Shown here: positions 36,844 to 48,541 of the stretch, piece after piece
How the letters are laid out: each line of letters starts with the position of its first letter
Numbering within the stretch: the first letter of the stretch is position 1
DNA from: Mytilus edulis
Taxonomy: Eukaryota > Mollusca > Bivalvia > Mytilida > Mytilidae
Reading direction: 5' to 3'
Assembly: GCF_963676685.1 (NCBI RefSeq)
Contig: NC_092355.1
Location: 64,143,613-64,207,612 of the forward strand
Length of the DNA: 64,000 nt
Made by a program: the position numbers and the translations under genes
Notes under the pieces: model-generated
What the model saw: only the letters and a program-made list of their open reading frames with translations
Database searches by the model: none
Told to the model about the DNA's origin: nothing

Positions 36844-36881
36844 CTAATTATGATACTTCTCCTGTTTGACGTTTTAAACAT
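36844..36881 (-). CDS. candidate alternative first exon A2 of the VLIG-like gene
   Basis: ATG at 36879-36881 opens MFKTSNRRSIII and the exon ends at a consensus donor (AG|GTAAGTTTC), leaving in phase 2, which fits the exon at 27773 directly. The duplicate at 61255-61292 keeps ATG, frame (one Ile/Leu change) and donor. It is short, so the frame could be chance; the conservation may only reflect recent duplication. Confidence 0.35.
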
Positions 36882-37329
36882 TTGTGAAAGGTCATATTGA
36901 ATCAAACAAAATATAACTCATCAGTTTGCTTTATACCTGTGCGCAACACAGGACAGTCTGACATTATATAGGTCTGGATGTATACTTTGAACTTTGAAAT
37001 GCTGATAAGTTTATGCATTCGTATGTTCAATTATAAATATTCAATATCATAGTAGTTTTGTCCTTAATATAATACCATCCATCGAATGTTTGACAATTGC
37101 ATATTGGACCTTAAGATTATATCACATGTCATGCATGTGGACAGGTTTGTTTCAAAGTGCAATTACACACCAGTCTGCTACTTTATGAAATAAATGGCTG
37201 TGGGAGGATTGCAAACAAAACAACTTTCCTCAGTTTCAAGGTTATAAAGTATTATCATATGCTGATTTTCCAATTTGAACCTTATTTATCCCAATGTCTA
37301 TTTTATTCTGGATTTGATCTGTATATAAC

Positions 37330-37800
37330 AAATATACTTTCCGCTTTATATATGATGTGCTCTCACTAAGTTATTCAAAATTTGGTGACTATGTTGAAAG
37401 CATTAATTCCATCGAACTAGATAGACAGGATACAACAGATAAAATTAAGTCTGCCTCATATCTTGACTTACATCTAGAAATTGACGATGAGAATCGGTTA
37501 GAAACCAGACTTCATGACAAACGAGATGATTTCAGCTGCCAACTTGTGAAATTTCCATTTCTATGTAGCAACCTTCCAGAAGGGCCTGTATACGGAGTAT
37601 ATATCTCCCAATTGAAACGGTATTCCCGTGCTTTTATTTCCTAACATAATTTTATTGATAAAGTGTTGCTGCTCACAAGGGAGCTATTAAACCAACAGTT
37701 TCAGATGATGAAGTTGAAATCATCCCTTCGTAAATTTTACGGACGCTATTACGAGTTGGTGACCGTTATGGAATGACCATTTCACAGATGATATCGGATA
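37330..37800 (+). pseudogene. degenerate RT-element relic in duplication copy 1
   Basis: A frame from about 37330 to 37644 reads FRFIYDVLSL (damaged YxDD box), SASYLDLHLEIDDENRLETR, PVYGVYISQLKRYSRA then a stop. Past the stop, SSLRKFYGRYYELV is still visible in a shifted frame. It is a different lineage of the same RT superfamily as the frame at 30791-31555. Confidence 0.7.
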
Positions 37801-37899
37801 GGTTTCTTTTATCGTAAATACAATCCCCTTCCCTTTTTATGAATGTGACCTAACGAGTTAGACTATTTACCGGGTTCTTAGTAACATGAGCAACACGAC

Positions 37900-38160
37900 G
37901 GGTGCCACTTATTGAACAGGATCTGCTTGCCTTCCGGAACATACGAGATTAACCCCAGTTTTTGATTGACTTTGTGTTGCGCAGTCTTTTTTTTCTATTT
38001 TGTTTCTTGTGTACTACTATTTGCTTGTTTGTCTTTTTCATTTTAAGCCATAGCATTGTCAGTTTATTTTCTATTGATGAGTTTGACTGTTCTTTTTGGT
38101 ATCTTTAACCCCTCTTCTATGCCAAAACCACTGGCCATTACAAAATTATAGCTCTTTTTG
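37900..38160 (+). repeat. RT-element 3' tail
   Basis: Starts GCAACACGACGGGTGCCACT, continues AGGATCTGCTTGCCTTCCGG and ends in a T-rich stretch with GCCATAGCATTGTCAGTTTA. The same tail is at 62285-62560 and 63906-64000 on this strand and inverted at 17364, 41673 and 42530. Confidence 0.7.
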
Positions 38161-38530
38161 GTTAATTTTCTAAAATTATATGAAGTTCTTAAAAAGTTAT
38201 GTATATCACTATTGTTTTGTCAGTAGGTAATTATATCATGTGTGCATGTCGTCTATCCATACCTTTTATAACTGTCAGAGAAACACAGGACGTCTGATAA
38301 AAGTTTAAAGTATGAATATACAACCTTGCAAGAAAAAAATCTAGAAATATTGTTAAAAATGTTTTGCATAGCATAATTAAACAGTTGCAAGGAAGCTAAG
38401 GAATAGTTGACGATCGAACAACAGTAGAAGATTACTATATCAACTAGCAAAAATAATTAATTAATGTCAAACATTCGTGTAAAACGCAGGTTGATTTATA
38501 CAAAATGCAATGGTAACAAGACACGAATCT

Positions 38531-39359
38531 TGTATTCATGTAACTCGTGATGAATTTAAACTACTACCTTCTTCTTCAAAATGATTTTATATTGCATTAA
38601 CATACACCAGAAACATGTTGTTTTATGTCTTTTACAGTGTGTACTTAGTATATTAAACTTTAAAGGAGGCATGCGTTCATATTTGAATGATTGTAATCTT
38701 CATTTAGTCTTGTATAATCTGATTACTACATTTATTTTCACATTTTTGTTCGAAGATACTTTTATCACACACTTCTATTTATATGTATATCAATTGATAA
38801 CTACTAAATTTGAAGTGTAAGTTTTGTTTTGCATAATTTTGTTCTCACATCGCGATTCTTTATCAATTATTGTCGGCAACAATCGACAATATACGCGTTA
38901 ACTACAAACTAGTAAGTTTGACCTTGATTTTAAGTCAGTTAAATGCAATTTATTGCTGCTCACAACCAACCCCTTTCATACAAGGATTTACGTATTTCAT
39001 TTGTGTCAAGTCATCAAGGACATCAGGCTTAATATAAATAGCAGACGTGCGCCTTATCACGTATTATCCTTAGTGGTGCTTGACGCATATCAGAGGTCAA
39101 GTACATTCAGTGACTTCTTCTTTGTTCTTAATGCGAGCATCTTGAATTCATTTTTCAGACACTCAAAACTGTATTTAAATCAGATTAAAAAAAAGGTGTT
39201 AAAAGGATAACAACATTTTAGATATGAAATAACGCATCTTTTCAAGTACTTTAGTAAACAGTACTTAAGTGAATCATTTTGACATTTCAGAAACTAATAT
39301 TTCAATTCCCTCAGTCAAAATTGCCCCATAAATAAATTTGCCTACTCTGTTAAGTCCTT
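38531..39359. other. no gene seen
   Basis: AT-rich sequence between the duplication and a tandem array; short ORFs only, none recognised. Confidence 0.45.
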
Positions 39360-40215
39360 TTTTGTCCTAGCACTGCACTAGTTTTGCTTATATATACACT
39401 AATTTTTGGCCTTCAACTATTCGAGTTTGAACGCGTTCTTGAAAGAAAATTCAAAAATGTTCTTCGGATGCATTAAAACTATAATGTGGTGTTTTCAATT
39501 TTACATCACTGGGTCTATATATCTGCTGGTGGATTACCTTCCCAATAGGGTGCTATCAGCTCAGTTGTCAGTACTTCGGTACTGACAAGATTTATAACAA
39601 ACCCTTCTAAAGATTACATGTTTATAAATCTTAAAATCATAACAAACTAAGGTTTTAACTCCTTTAGGCAAAGTTGACCAGAGATATAGTTTGCTGTTCT
39701 TAAAGGTCCTTTTTTGGCCATATAGCTCTACAATGATTTTGTTAAACATTTATTCACGGCTTTCAGATATTTGTCTTTCAGCGTTCCTGATGACGGTAAA
39801 TCACAAAAAGTGCTTTGGAGGCATTAAATTTATAACTTGTTGTTTTCATTTTTACAGCACTAGTCCGATCCCCCTGCTGGTTGATAATCAGGCCCATATG
39901 GTATCATCATCTCAACAGTCAGTTGTTCGGTACTGATATGATTTATAACGAACTTTTCTAAAACTGTCCGTTAATGAATTCAGAAATTATCATAAACTTA
40001 GGTTCAACAACCGCAAGCCGAGATAACATGTCATACATTTGTCTGTTTTTGTAGGTCCTTTTTTTGCCAAATATCTCTGCAAATGTTTAAGTTATCATAC
40101 ATTCCCGGATTTCAACTGTTCCTCTGTGAGCGTTACTGATAAAGATAAATCAAAAAGCTCTACGGACACATGATATTCATAACGTGTTGCTTTGAGTTTT
40201 GTAAATGTATTTGAT
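39360..40215. repeat. tandem repeat, period about 370 bp, with UUCG hairpin
   Basis: One full diverged unit plus partial units: blocks such as AGGTCCTTTTTTGGCCATAT (39703) and AGGTCCTTTTTTTGCCAAAT (40052), GATTTATAACAAAC (39589) and GATTTATAACGAAC (39939), and TTTTTCATTGCCCC-like starts recur about 350-370 bp apart. Unit 1 contains a perfect 10-bp stem closed by TTCG at 39565-39588; unit 2 keeps a weaker version near 39918-39937. Confidence 0.7.
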
Positions 40216-40465
40216 CATCTACCAAACACAACAAGAAATGAAATACTTTTTCTGTGTGTAAAAACACAAGGGACTCAACAGTATATCTGATTGCATGGTG
40301 TTTCTCTTCATTTGTTCATATCAATTATATATTTGATATAAAATCGACTGCGGTGCACTCGAAATGGTTCACCAAAAACCTGTCTTCATATGCTATTCTT
40401 CGAGAAGAAACTAAAAACTAATAGCAAAGGACTACATTTTGAAATATGATATGAATAAAACTTAC

Positions 40466-40613
40466 CATTATTAGCTGCTTTGATTATATCCTCGTTGTAA
40501 AACACATTGAAATAATATATCTGAATAGATTCTGAATACATATTTGAATTTAATCCAAAGTTTGAAACATCACAATCACTAACAACGACATCTCTTTCTT
40601 CGTTTGTTTGCAT
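40466..40613 (-). CDS. candidate first coding exon A of the VLIG-like gene
   Basis: ATG at 40611-40613 opens a 49-codon frame (MQTNEERDVVVSDCDVSNFG ... EDIIKAANN) ending at a consensus donor, AATAATG|GTAAGTTTT. It leaves in phase 1, fitting exon B at 33293-33335, and the joined frame then runs through every exon to the VLIG stop, giving 1782 residues. No domain recognised. It could instead belong to an unrelated minus-strand transcript. Confidence 0.5.
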
Positions 40614-43388
40614 TAGGAGTATACTTTCATCACTTTATCAATTTTGAAACACAAAACTCATGTAAAGGTGTTCACGGAAAATATGAGCGGAAAGTGTGAG
40701 TAGTCCTGACGCACGCACAAATTATTACACGCATACCCTGTGTTTTATTCTTCGTGTAGCAATACATGTTGTTTACCTTCAACTGTACTGATGTTTGTCT
40801 ATTTTTATAGTCGAGCTATTTTTAAAGTGGCCAACATGTAGAATTTTTTTTAATGCAAAGAAAGTTTGTTCCCAAAACAATTTTCATACTTGATGAAAAT
40901 AAATATTTGATTGAATTTTTCTTTTGTTTTACCTTTTTGGACGTGTAAAACAATATTTTAAGTAAGATATAAGCCTCAGAATTTTCCAATATTTTACAGA
41001 ATTGACTGTTATTGGCTTATATCCCATACATAATGTAAAAATGCAATTATTTTTTCAAAGGTTTTAACATTGATATGTTAATTTTTGCTGTGATTATCTA
41101 AAACCATGCATTTCATTTTTGCACATGTATCATGTGTATTATCAAATGCATAGTTGTAAATTTTTACAATTTGCTTCCTCTAATTATATTAGGTTTAACC
41201 GTATTGTTCAAAATTAAATTCTGTGTGTAGAGGTTGTCGTATTGAATGTAGGCCTCTGATAATGAACGGGATTGTGATGTATATGATGTTTAAAGCCACC
41301 ACTTGCAATTGTTTATAAACCTTTTTTTAAAAGCTTCATACACATAACAGGACAATTATATAAAAGATCAAGTTTTAGTAAGAAACATGATCGTATTTAG
41401 TTATCGGCTTTTATTTTTATCACCCTAAGGAATATTGTAATGATGATCATAACAATTCTATGTATCAACATTCGCCTTTTGTGAAGACCGTAATGTCAGT
41501 GTTTAGATGGCTTTTTGGTTTTGTTGTTTGGTTGCAGTCTGATCGACGTATATCCAAAAAAAAAAATCAATTCAATACAATTTATTTGAAGCAACATTAT
41601 AACATCAGTACTTTTAACAGAAATAACTTTGAAAAGCATCACTTTGACTTTGAGTAGATGTACTGCAAAAGAGGGACGAAAGATACCAAAGGGACAGTCA
41701 AACTCGTAAATCTAAAACAAACTGACAACGCCTTGGCTAAAATGAAACAGCACACATGTGAAAGAATTGTGTTGTTGTAGTCATGATAAAGCAGTAAAAT
41801 TCCTTATTGTTGATGATTTACTACATGCACACTACATAATTTTAATACACTTTTAAACTACATTTCGCCATATCACGTGTCTCAAATACCAAGTAGCCAA
41901 TTGGATTTATCTTAAGATAGCATATGAGTTGATAAGGATAAAAAAAGGATAGCATATCTGGACTGAATTTATTACCCTTCAACTTCAAAAAAGTGTAAAT
42001 ATTATGAAAACAACTTCGGTATTAACGACCAAATAATCAATTAAGCAATTCATTGTATGAGTTATAGGTAATGCACATACCTATATTGAGTAATAAAAGT
42101 ATTACCACTGCACGATTTTATTGAAAAGTGCAGATACAATTGAATTGCAGTACAATTTAACATCAAGCATCTGCTGCTTTTTTCTTTTTCCTTCTGTTTG
42201 TCATGCAGCGATCAACCATGGCTTTTCATAACCATTGTCTATATACTTATGTTGTTCTTGAAGTTACCGTAGTTGAAGAAGCAGGAAAAATCTCTTAGTC
42301 ACTTCTTCCAAAAGTCCTTGTATATTTTCAATCGATATACTTGTGACACCTATCTAATTTCAAAATGTGTCATATCAAAGTTAATATTTTTTAGTTAAAA
42401 TCTTCAAAACATACATCAAATTGCATTTAATTAACTGCATCATTTCTAACAATGAATGGGTGACCAATATACATATTCAATATTTCTATTTGGTGTATGC
42501 GCAATATATTACCCATCATCCTTAATTTATGAAAGAGTGAAATAGGGGCGAAAGAAATTAAACTGACAACGCAATGGCAAAAACGAAAAAATAAACGGAC
42601 ATTAATAGTTTACAAGACACAAAATAGAAAACAAAAGACTAAACAATACGTACCCCCACCAAAGGCTCTGGATGATATCAGATGCTCCGGAAGGGAATCA
42701 GTTTCTGTTCCAGATGTTGCACCTGTCGTGTTGCTAATGTCATTAGAACCCTGTAAGTAATCTATTACCTGCACTGTCACGTTTATATAAATTCACTGTG
42801 ACAAGCTCAAGTAACAGTATCGCATTACAATTGGGTTTGACGATGTAATTTTCGCACACATTCATGCAAGCCATTGATCTATTGGACATTGTTTGCTTTG
42901 AGTGATAGAAAGTAAAATAGAGTAGCCACAAACATGGTATATTATCTTTGCTTCAGCTGCTTCATAAAAACCTTATTTGTCCTATTGGAGTCAAGTAATG
43001 ATCCATATATAACATATTATTTAGCATTTTATAAAATTAATAGAACACCTGCATGACCAAGATTGTGTGTTACAACAGTTTTAAAAAGGGAAAGGAAACT
43101 CAAAACAGAATATAGGTACAGGAAAATGTCAATGAGACATGAACATGCATAAGCCAGAAATGAACAGTTTCTTCCACGATTACGTTCAGATTGGACATTG
43201 AAGAAAACATTGAAAAAAACTTAAAAGGTTTATGGACATTTGACAATCTTATTCGTCGTTATTGGTTGTTTATTGAAGTGTTTTTCTATTCATATATATG
43301 TGTATTAATTGGATGGTGAAACACCAAGCGTCACTTCACAATAGTGTTAGCACCTTTCAAGTCCTTACAGTAAATGTCTTCTTAAGTT
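40614..43388. repeat. intergenic; inverted RT-element tails at 41673-41790 and 42530-42780
   Basis: No gene. The two tails begin AGAGGGACGAAAGATACC (41671) and AGGGGCGAAAGAAATTAAAC (42543), and the second includes GATGCTCCGGAAGGGAATCA and GCACCTGTCGTGTTGC, the inverse of the tail at 37.9 kb. If exon A at 40613 is real, its promoter should lie just above 40614; no clear core element stands out. Confidence 0.5.
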
Positions 43389-43397
43389 CATTATGTC

Positions 43398-43865
43398 TAG
43401 CCTGGGGTCCTGGCTAATCTTGTCAGTATAGCCAGGCGTGTATCAATATACTGCCTGTTAATGATTGGTTAAAATTTGTCGTGCAATTTTTGTTTAACAT
43501 CTATATCCAATCAATTGTTGTTTTATATCAATTAGTAAAAATTAGACTGTAATTATTTTTCTTTATGAATTGATGTATAGTGTTATCATATCTAAGTATT
43601 AGTATGATGCTAATTGGTAAGCAGAAAAAGGGTTAATTTTTATCAGCAATCGCCTGGTGAGAAAGTTAAAAGCTTAAGATTTCACATAACTAAGGTGTGA
43701 ATTGGATTTCATTTTTGCTGGTTAACATCAAACATCAAATTTATGCAAATATTTATTCAGCCTCACTTTAGATTCAGAGTCAACTAGCACTGAATCGATC
43801 ACATGGTATTTGTTCCCCACCTGGCCCTTACGACGCACAGCTAGATTGGGCCGGATGCCAGGCTA
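43398..43865. mobile_element. 468-bp MITE-like element with 9-bp target duplication
   Basis: Ends are imperfect inverted repeats: TAGCCTGGGGTCCTGGCTAA at the left, and TAGCCTGGCATCCGGCCCAA as the reverse complement of the right. Perfect direct repeats CATTATGTC flank it at 43389-43397 and 43866-43874. It has no ORF of note. A 9-bp duplication fits Mutator-like or Merlin-like transposases; the family is not settled. Confidence 0.8.
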
Positions 43866-43874
43866 CATTATGTC

Positions 43875-45734
43875 ATGGTATGATTTGAAAAAATATAATT
43901 TCAAAAATATCTCTTCATAATTTGTAAAAGAAAAGTAAATAACAAAAACACCGAACTCCGATGAAAATTCAAAACGAATGTCTTGTTATCAAATGGGTAA
44001 ATCAAAAGCTCAAACGCATCAAACGTCAGAACGGATAACAACGGTCATATTCTTGACTTGGTACAGACATTTTTGTATGCAGAGAACGGTGGATTTAACC
44101 TAGTTTTATTACTAGCTTAACCTCTCAAGTGTATGACAGTCGACAAAAAAGTACAATTACAAAAATACCGAACTGCGATGAAAATTGTAAACGGGAATTT
44201 TATGAGCAATTAACAATAAAGGAATAAGTGTGTTTACGTCCTTAGATAATTTGGAGTACAATATAGATCTAAAAAAAAAACATGTACATTATTCTTAACG
44301 ATGATAAAAAGGATACCGTTATCATTCATTCTACATATAACAAAAATTCGAACTTTGGTCTACAAAATACATATCTTTAAATTATAAGGAAGCAATTGCC
44401 GATGTTATCAACAATTGTGATACTTAAAATTCTTTCCAATGTATAACAGTATCTGCATTGCATACAGGATGAACTGACAACAATAATATATGAAACGTGA
44501 GTATTAAATTTGTATTTGTGTTGGAAAGAAATAAAGTGTGTATTGCAGTTCAGTAAAAAGAAATTATTATGTTTTGATGTTCGCACTTTTGTTAGTACAG
44601 CCAAAGTACCATGGCATTCGGTCAATATTAATTACTAATGACAACATTGCATATATCAAACTATATGATCTATGTATGCGTGTATAACTTTTTTGATTTA
44701 AATATAAATAAGGAGATGTGGTTTAATTGCCAGAAACAACTATTCATCAAAGTTCAAGTGAAATGGAGGTAAGCAATTATAGGCATAAATCTCATACTGA
44801 TTGTCGGTCTTAAAGGTCAAAACAAAACAAAATATGAAACTATTCAATTGAGAAAACTAGCAGCCTAATGTATAACAAAAAACAAATATGACAGATATGA
44901 ACTATAGACTCTTGACTTGGTGTAGGCACAATGTGACTGGGTTAAACATGTTTGATGCCGCAAAGGCTCTTCCTTACTCTGGTCAGTGATGTAGCGGCAC
45001 AATACAAAACTAACTACAAAAGCAGTCAACGAATAATGAATATTAGACATAGCAATGAACGACATGCAATCACTACATTACAGTCTCCTGACCTAGGACA
45101 GGAACATGCATATTGAATACTGCTCAGTTAAACATGTTTGACATCGGACATGTTAGACATGGCCTCATTTTTTCCCTTCATTTCAGATATTTAGATATGA
45201 CATATTTTGAATCGTTGTGATAACGTATTTCTTATGGACAAGTCCTTGTTTTTATATCGAATTTTAACATAAAACTATGTGAAAAATTACAATTATATAC
45301 TAATTTCTTCTTAATCCATTTAATTATGAGATATCGGTAAACTGGTGAACTAACAGCTGACATTTACATTTAAAAAATGTCCATTATTTCCGATTCATTT
45401 GTCAGTAGTTAAAAGTCACATAATTTTAAGACTGCAACTCAATGATACTAAAGGGGTTTTAATTGTTAATATATTCTCTTTCAAGATCTCGTTTGGTTTT
45501 ACGGTCTACAGTTTTATAAAGGGAATTGTTATAAATATGTATATAAGGTGAAGAAATACAAATGATAAAATGAGTCACTCTTTTTATTCTCCTTCTCTCA
45601 TTGAACTGTAATATCTGCATGGGATTCTATCAAATTGCAAAGCATGACGTTGTCAGATTACTTATACTAGTAAGTGGTTATGTATATTTCGTCTCTCAGT
45701 GTAAGTGTGTATCTAAAAGATTGCTATATCTTTC
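43875..45734. repeat. 5' flank of the TLR gene; RT-linked repeats at about 44700-45170
   Basis: 44712-45170 holds the GGAGATGTGGTTTAATTGCC repeat end and two diverged copies of a tail block (GACTTGGTGTAGGCACAATG and GACCTAGGACAGGAACATG, each followed by GTTAAACATGTTTGA). The last 60 bases before 45735 end in TATATCTTTCAG, a probable acceptor for a 5' UTR exon, so the TLR promoter is likely further upstream. Confidence 0.5.
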
Positions 45735-45749
45735 AGATTCAGCTTCAGA

Positions 45750-47882
45750 ATGAGACTAAAAGACCTTGCTATCTGGTTATGGCTTAAATTCTATTTGATA
45801 CTTGAATACAGGACAGAGACTGCATATTGCGCCAATCATTGTCAGTGTTTAAGTAAACCTATCGTTATTTGTTCCGGTCGAGATTTAAATTATATTCCCA
45901 CAATGCCGAGCGGTACGACTGTGGTTGTAATGAACGGGACCAATCTAACTCACATCGGGGAAAATGGATTGGTCAATCTTACAGACCATGTTATAAAAAA
46001 ATTAGAGTTCGAAGATAATATTATTTCGTATATACATCCTAAGGCATTTGACGGATTGGTGTACCTAAGCAGTTTGTTCATTTGGTACGAAAGAAGACTC
46101 GATGTCAATATTTTTAAAATTGTCATTGACAACATGCCAAAAACACATCTCAAATTTCTTCATTTTCGCTTTAATCAGTGGACATCGATCCCTCGAGATA
46201 TGTTCACGAGTTTCACAAATAACTCTCTCCGAACACTGTGGTTGGAAGGAAATAGATTTTATAATATGAACTGCTCAATCTTTTCTCCTTTGAAAAAACT
46301 TAAAAAACTTTACTTACCCGGAAATTCAATATCATACTTTGCTACAACTGGCATACCAAAAACAGTCATGGATTTATATCTAAACAATAATTCGCTCCAT
46401 CTTATTCCCAATTGGTGTAAAGATCGCCACAGAGAAACAAGTTTTCTACCAGATTTACGAAATTTAGAACTCAATTCCAACAATATCGGCGATATCGGTA
46501 AACATTCACTGTTATGCCTTCCAAGAGTTGAAGTCCTGAACTTAGATGGCATCCATATTGGAAAAATAAGAGACAACATTTTCGCCTCGATGAAAATGTT
46601 GAATACCGTGAAGCTATCTAATATTGGAAATCTAAAAAGAATTGAAAGCTTCGCCTTTAATTCCTCATCTTTAATATCGCTTATAATGGAACAAACTTAC
46701 TTTCATTTCGATAGATCCGGTTTCAACCCACAAACAATATTTGCATAAACGCCAAATCTCGAATTTCTCAGTTTATCTCATAATTACTTTCCAAAAGATG
46801 AGATGATTGTATACAGCATGTTTTCACCTTTAGTTAGATTAAAGAAGTTGATACTGGCATCAACTAGAATTACAATTCTTCCAAGATATGTATTTTCCAA
46901 ATTTAAGTCGTTAAGGGTGCTTAGTTTAGATGCAAACAAAATCACAGCCTGGAATAACGGTGCTGACATTTTTCAAAACATGACATCCCTTAAAAGACTT
47001 ATTCTATCAAATAATCAAATTGACACTGTGAATGAATCTTCATTTCCGCCTAATATGTTACGTTCAGTAGATGGCATAGATTTGAGTAATAATCCGTATA
47101 CGTGTGATTGTAACCTTTTATGGTTCAGCGATATGTTAAAAAGCACACCATCTAAATTTCTTCAATACCCGTTTGCATATAGATGTCACCAACCTTCTAA
47201 ATTTGTTGGACGGTTTGTAATGCAATTTGTAGAATCAAAGAAGACATGTCCGCCCTGGAATCCCTTATACACCATGGCAATATGTATATCTTCCTTTGGG
47301 ATAATAATGGTGACTTTTATTTTTGTGGGAGTAAAATGTCAAACAAACATTAAAAACTATATCTATTTATGGCGAGTACAATCTAGTAGAAAAAAAGGTT
47401 ACATCCCTTTACCGGAAGCCGACGATTTTGAGTATCACGCATTTGTAGTGTATTGTGACGCAGATCGTTCTTGGGTTCACGAAACTTTTCTTGTAAAAAT
47501 GGAACGAGAGGAGAACGTCAAGTTATGCGTCCACCATAGAGATTTTGATGTTGGCGAATCCATTACCGAAAATATTGACAAATATTTAGAAAGATCGTGG
47601 AAAGTTGTAATCATCATATCGAATGAATTTGCGAAAAGTGAATGGTGCCAATGGGAAGTTGACGTGGTTCAGGAAAGACGTCGAAGACATGGACGAGATG
47701 TTGTCTTGCTTATTACGTTAGAAAGCATTGATTCCAAACATATGACAAGGCGACTACGAACACTTTTAGATAGCGCAAGCCCTATAATGTATCAAAGAGG
47801 TTTCGGCGAAGTCCTCTTTTGGAAGGCTGTTACTGAATCACTGAGGAAACCATTAGGGAACCCTCCAACGTCACAACTGTAA
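45750..47882 (+). pseudogene. Toll-like receptor with one in-frame stop
   Basis: A single frame of 711 codons. The N-terminus is hydrophobic (signal-peptide-like), then an LRR N-cap with CANHCQCLSKPIVICSG, about 14 leucine-rich repeats, an LRR C-cap (NPYTCDCNLLWF ... YRCHQPS), one membrane span (LYTMAICISSFGIIMVTFIF) and a cytoplasmic TIR domain from about residue 563: box 1 YHAFVVYC, box 2 LCVHHRDFDVG (the usual Pro before Gly is Val) and box 3 FW. TAA at 46746-46748 (codon 333) interrupts the repeats; the frame continues unchanged with TPNLEFLSLSHN. The product would therefore be a 332-residue ectodomain fragment, unless the stop is polymorphic, edited, read through or a sequence error; an internal ATG at 46803 could give a 359-residue LRR-TM-TIR form without signal peptide. 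A splice acceptor (TATCTTTCAG) sits 14 bases before the ATG. One C-terminal cysteine cluster places it with single-cysteine-cluster TLRs. Confidence 0.85.
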
Positions 47883-48206
47883 TAGTGTTGAAAAACAATC
47901 TTTTTTTACAGATTCTGACAAAACAATGCCATGGTCTAAACTCAATTTACACCAATGGAACCGCGTGAGATACATGTAATGCAGCTGTATAGTTCTTTCT
48001 ACTCTGTAGTAACTACACATTTACTATAATGAAGAGCTATATGTCTAAGCTTTTTACATGAGTTTGTTTTAAAATATGTTGATTTGGGCCTGGGAGTCTA
48101 ATATTTCAATAATTTATCATGTACTTGTTCACATGTTATCTCTTTAATGGTTAGTTTTCTCATCAATATTCAAACCACATCTCCTTATTTTCTTATAACT
48201 TAGTAC

Positions 48207-48212
48207 AATAAA
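48207..48212 (+). terminator. candidate polyadenylation signal for the TLR
   Basis: AATAAA about 325 nt after the TLR stop, in an AT-rich region; plausible but not unique. Confidence 0.35.
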
Positions 48213-48541
48213 AGTTAAATTAATCATAATTTGACTTTCTTCTCAGCCAGTATTTTTTGTTTGGAGTTGGAACACTATTGAGGGCATTAATATGAGTATC
48301 AGTTGATATCAGCATTTGGTTTGGGCATGTCTTGTGTAATGAATTGATACATCATACCTTTTTTTTCTTTTTCCCATTATATATGTATGTCTTCGTTGCT
48401 ACGAAAGTTATTGCATCTGCAGAAATAACCCAGATCTCTCAGACATTAATGCTTAAGGGCCCTTTTTATTTTCATTTTTTTATTTCAAATTAACAACGCA
48501 TTGTTTAATTACAAGCAAACCCTCACAGAATCTAATAAACC

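Larger units (their letters stand above)
32278..38530. repeat. segmental duplication, copy 1 (partner 59371-62931)
   Basis: Begins at TTTTCTTTCCATTACTAACA (59373 in the partner) and ends at GACACGAATC (near 38530 and 62931). The copies are collinear and look highly similar by eye. Copy 1 has about 3.36 kb (33365-36727) that copy 2 lacks; copy 2 has about 670 bp (59470-60140) that copy 1 lacks. Both carry the same two short splice-bounded exons and a degenerate RT relic. Confidence 0.85.

Noticed and set aside
39785-39800. CTGATGACGGTAAA as a hammerhead ribozyme core
   Set aside because: The CTGATGA box is present but no stem II and no GAAA at the right spacing, and no pairing flanks were found.
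39360-40215. CRISPR-like array
   Set aside because: Units are about 370 bp, diverged, without spacers, in an animal genome.
40386-40465. Extension of the 40613 ORF to its stop
   Set aside because: A consensus donor at 40461-40465 and a phase match downstream make the extension more likely intronic.
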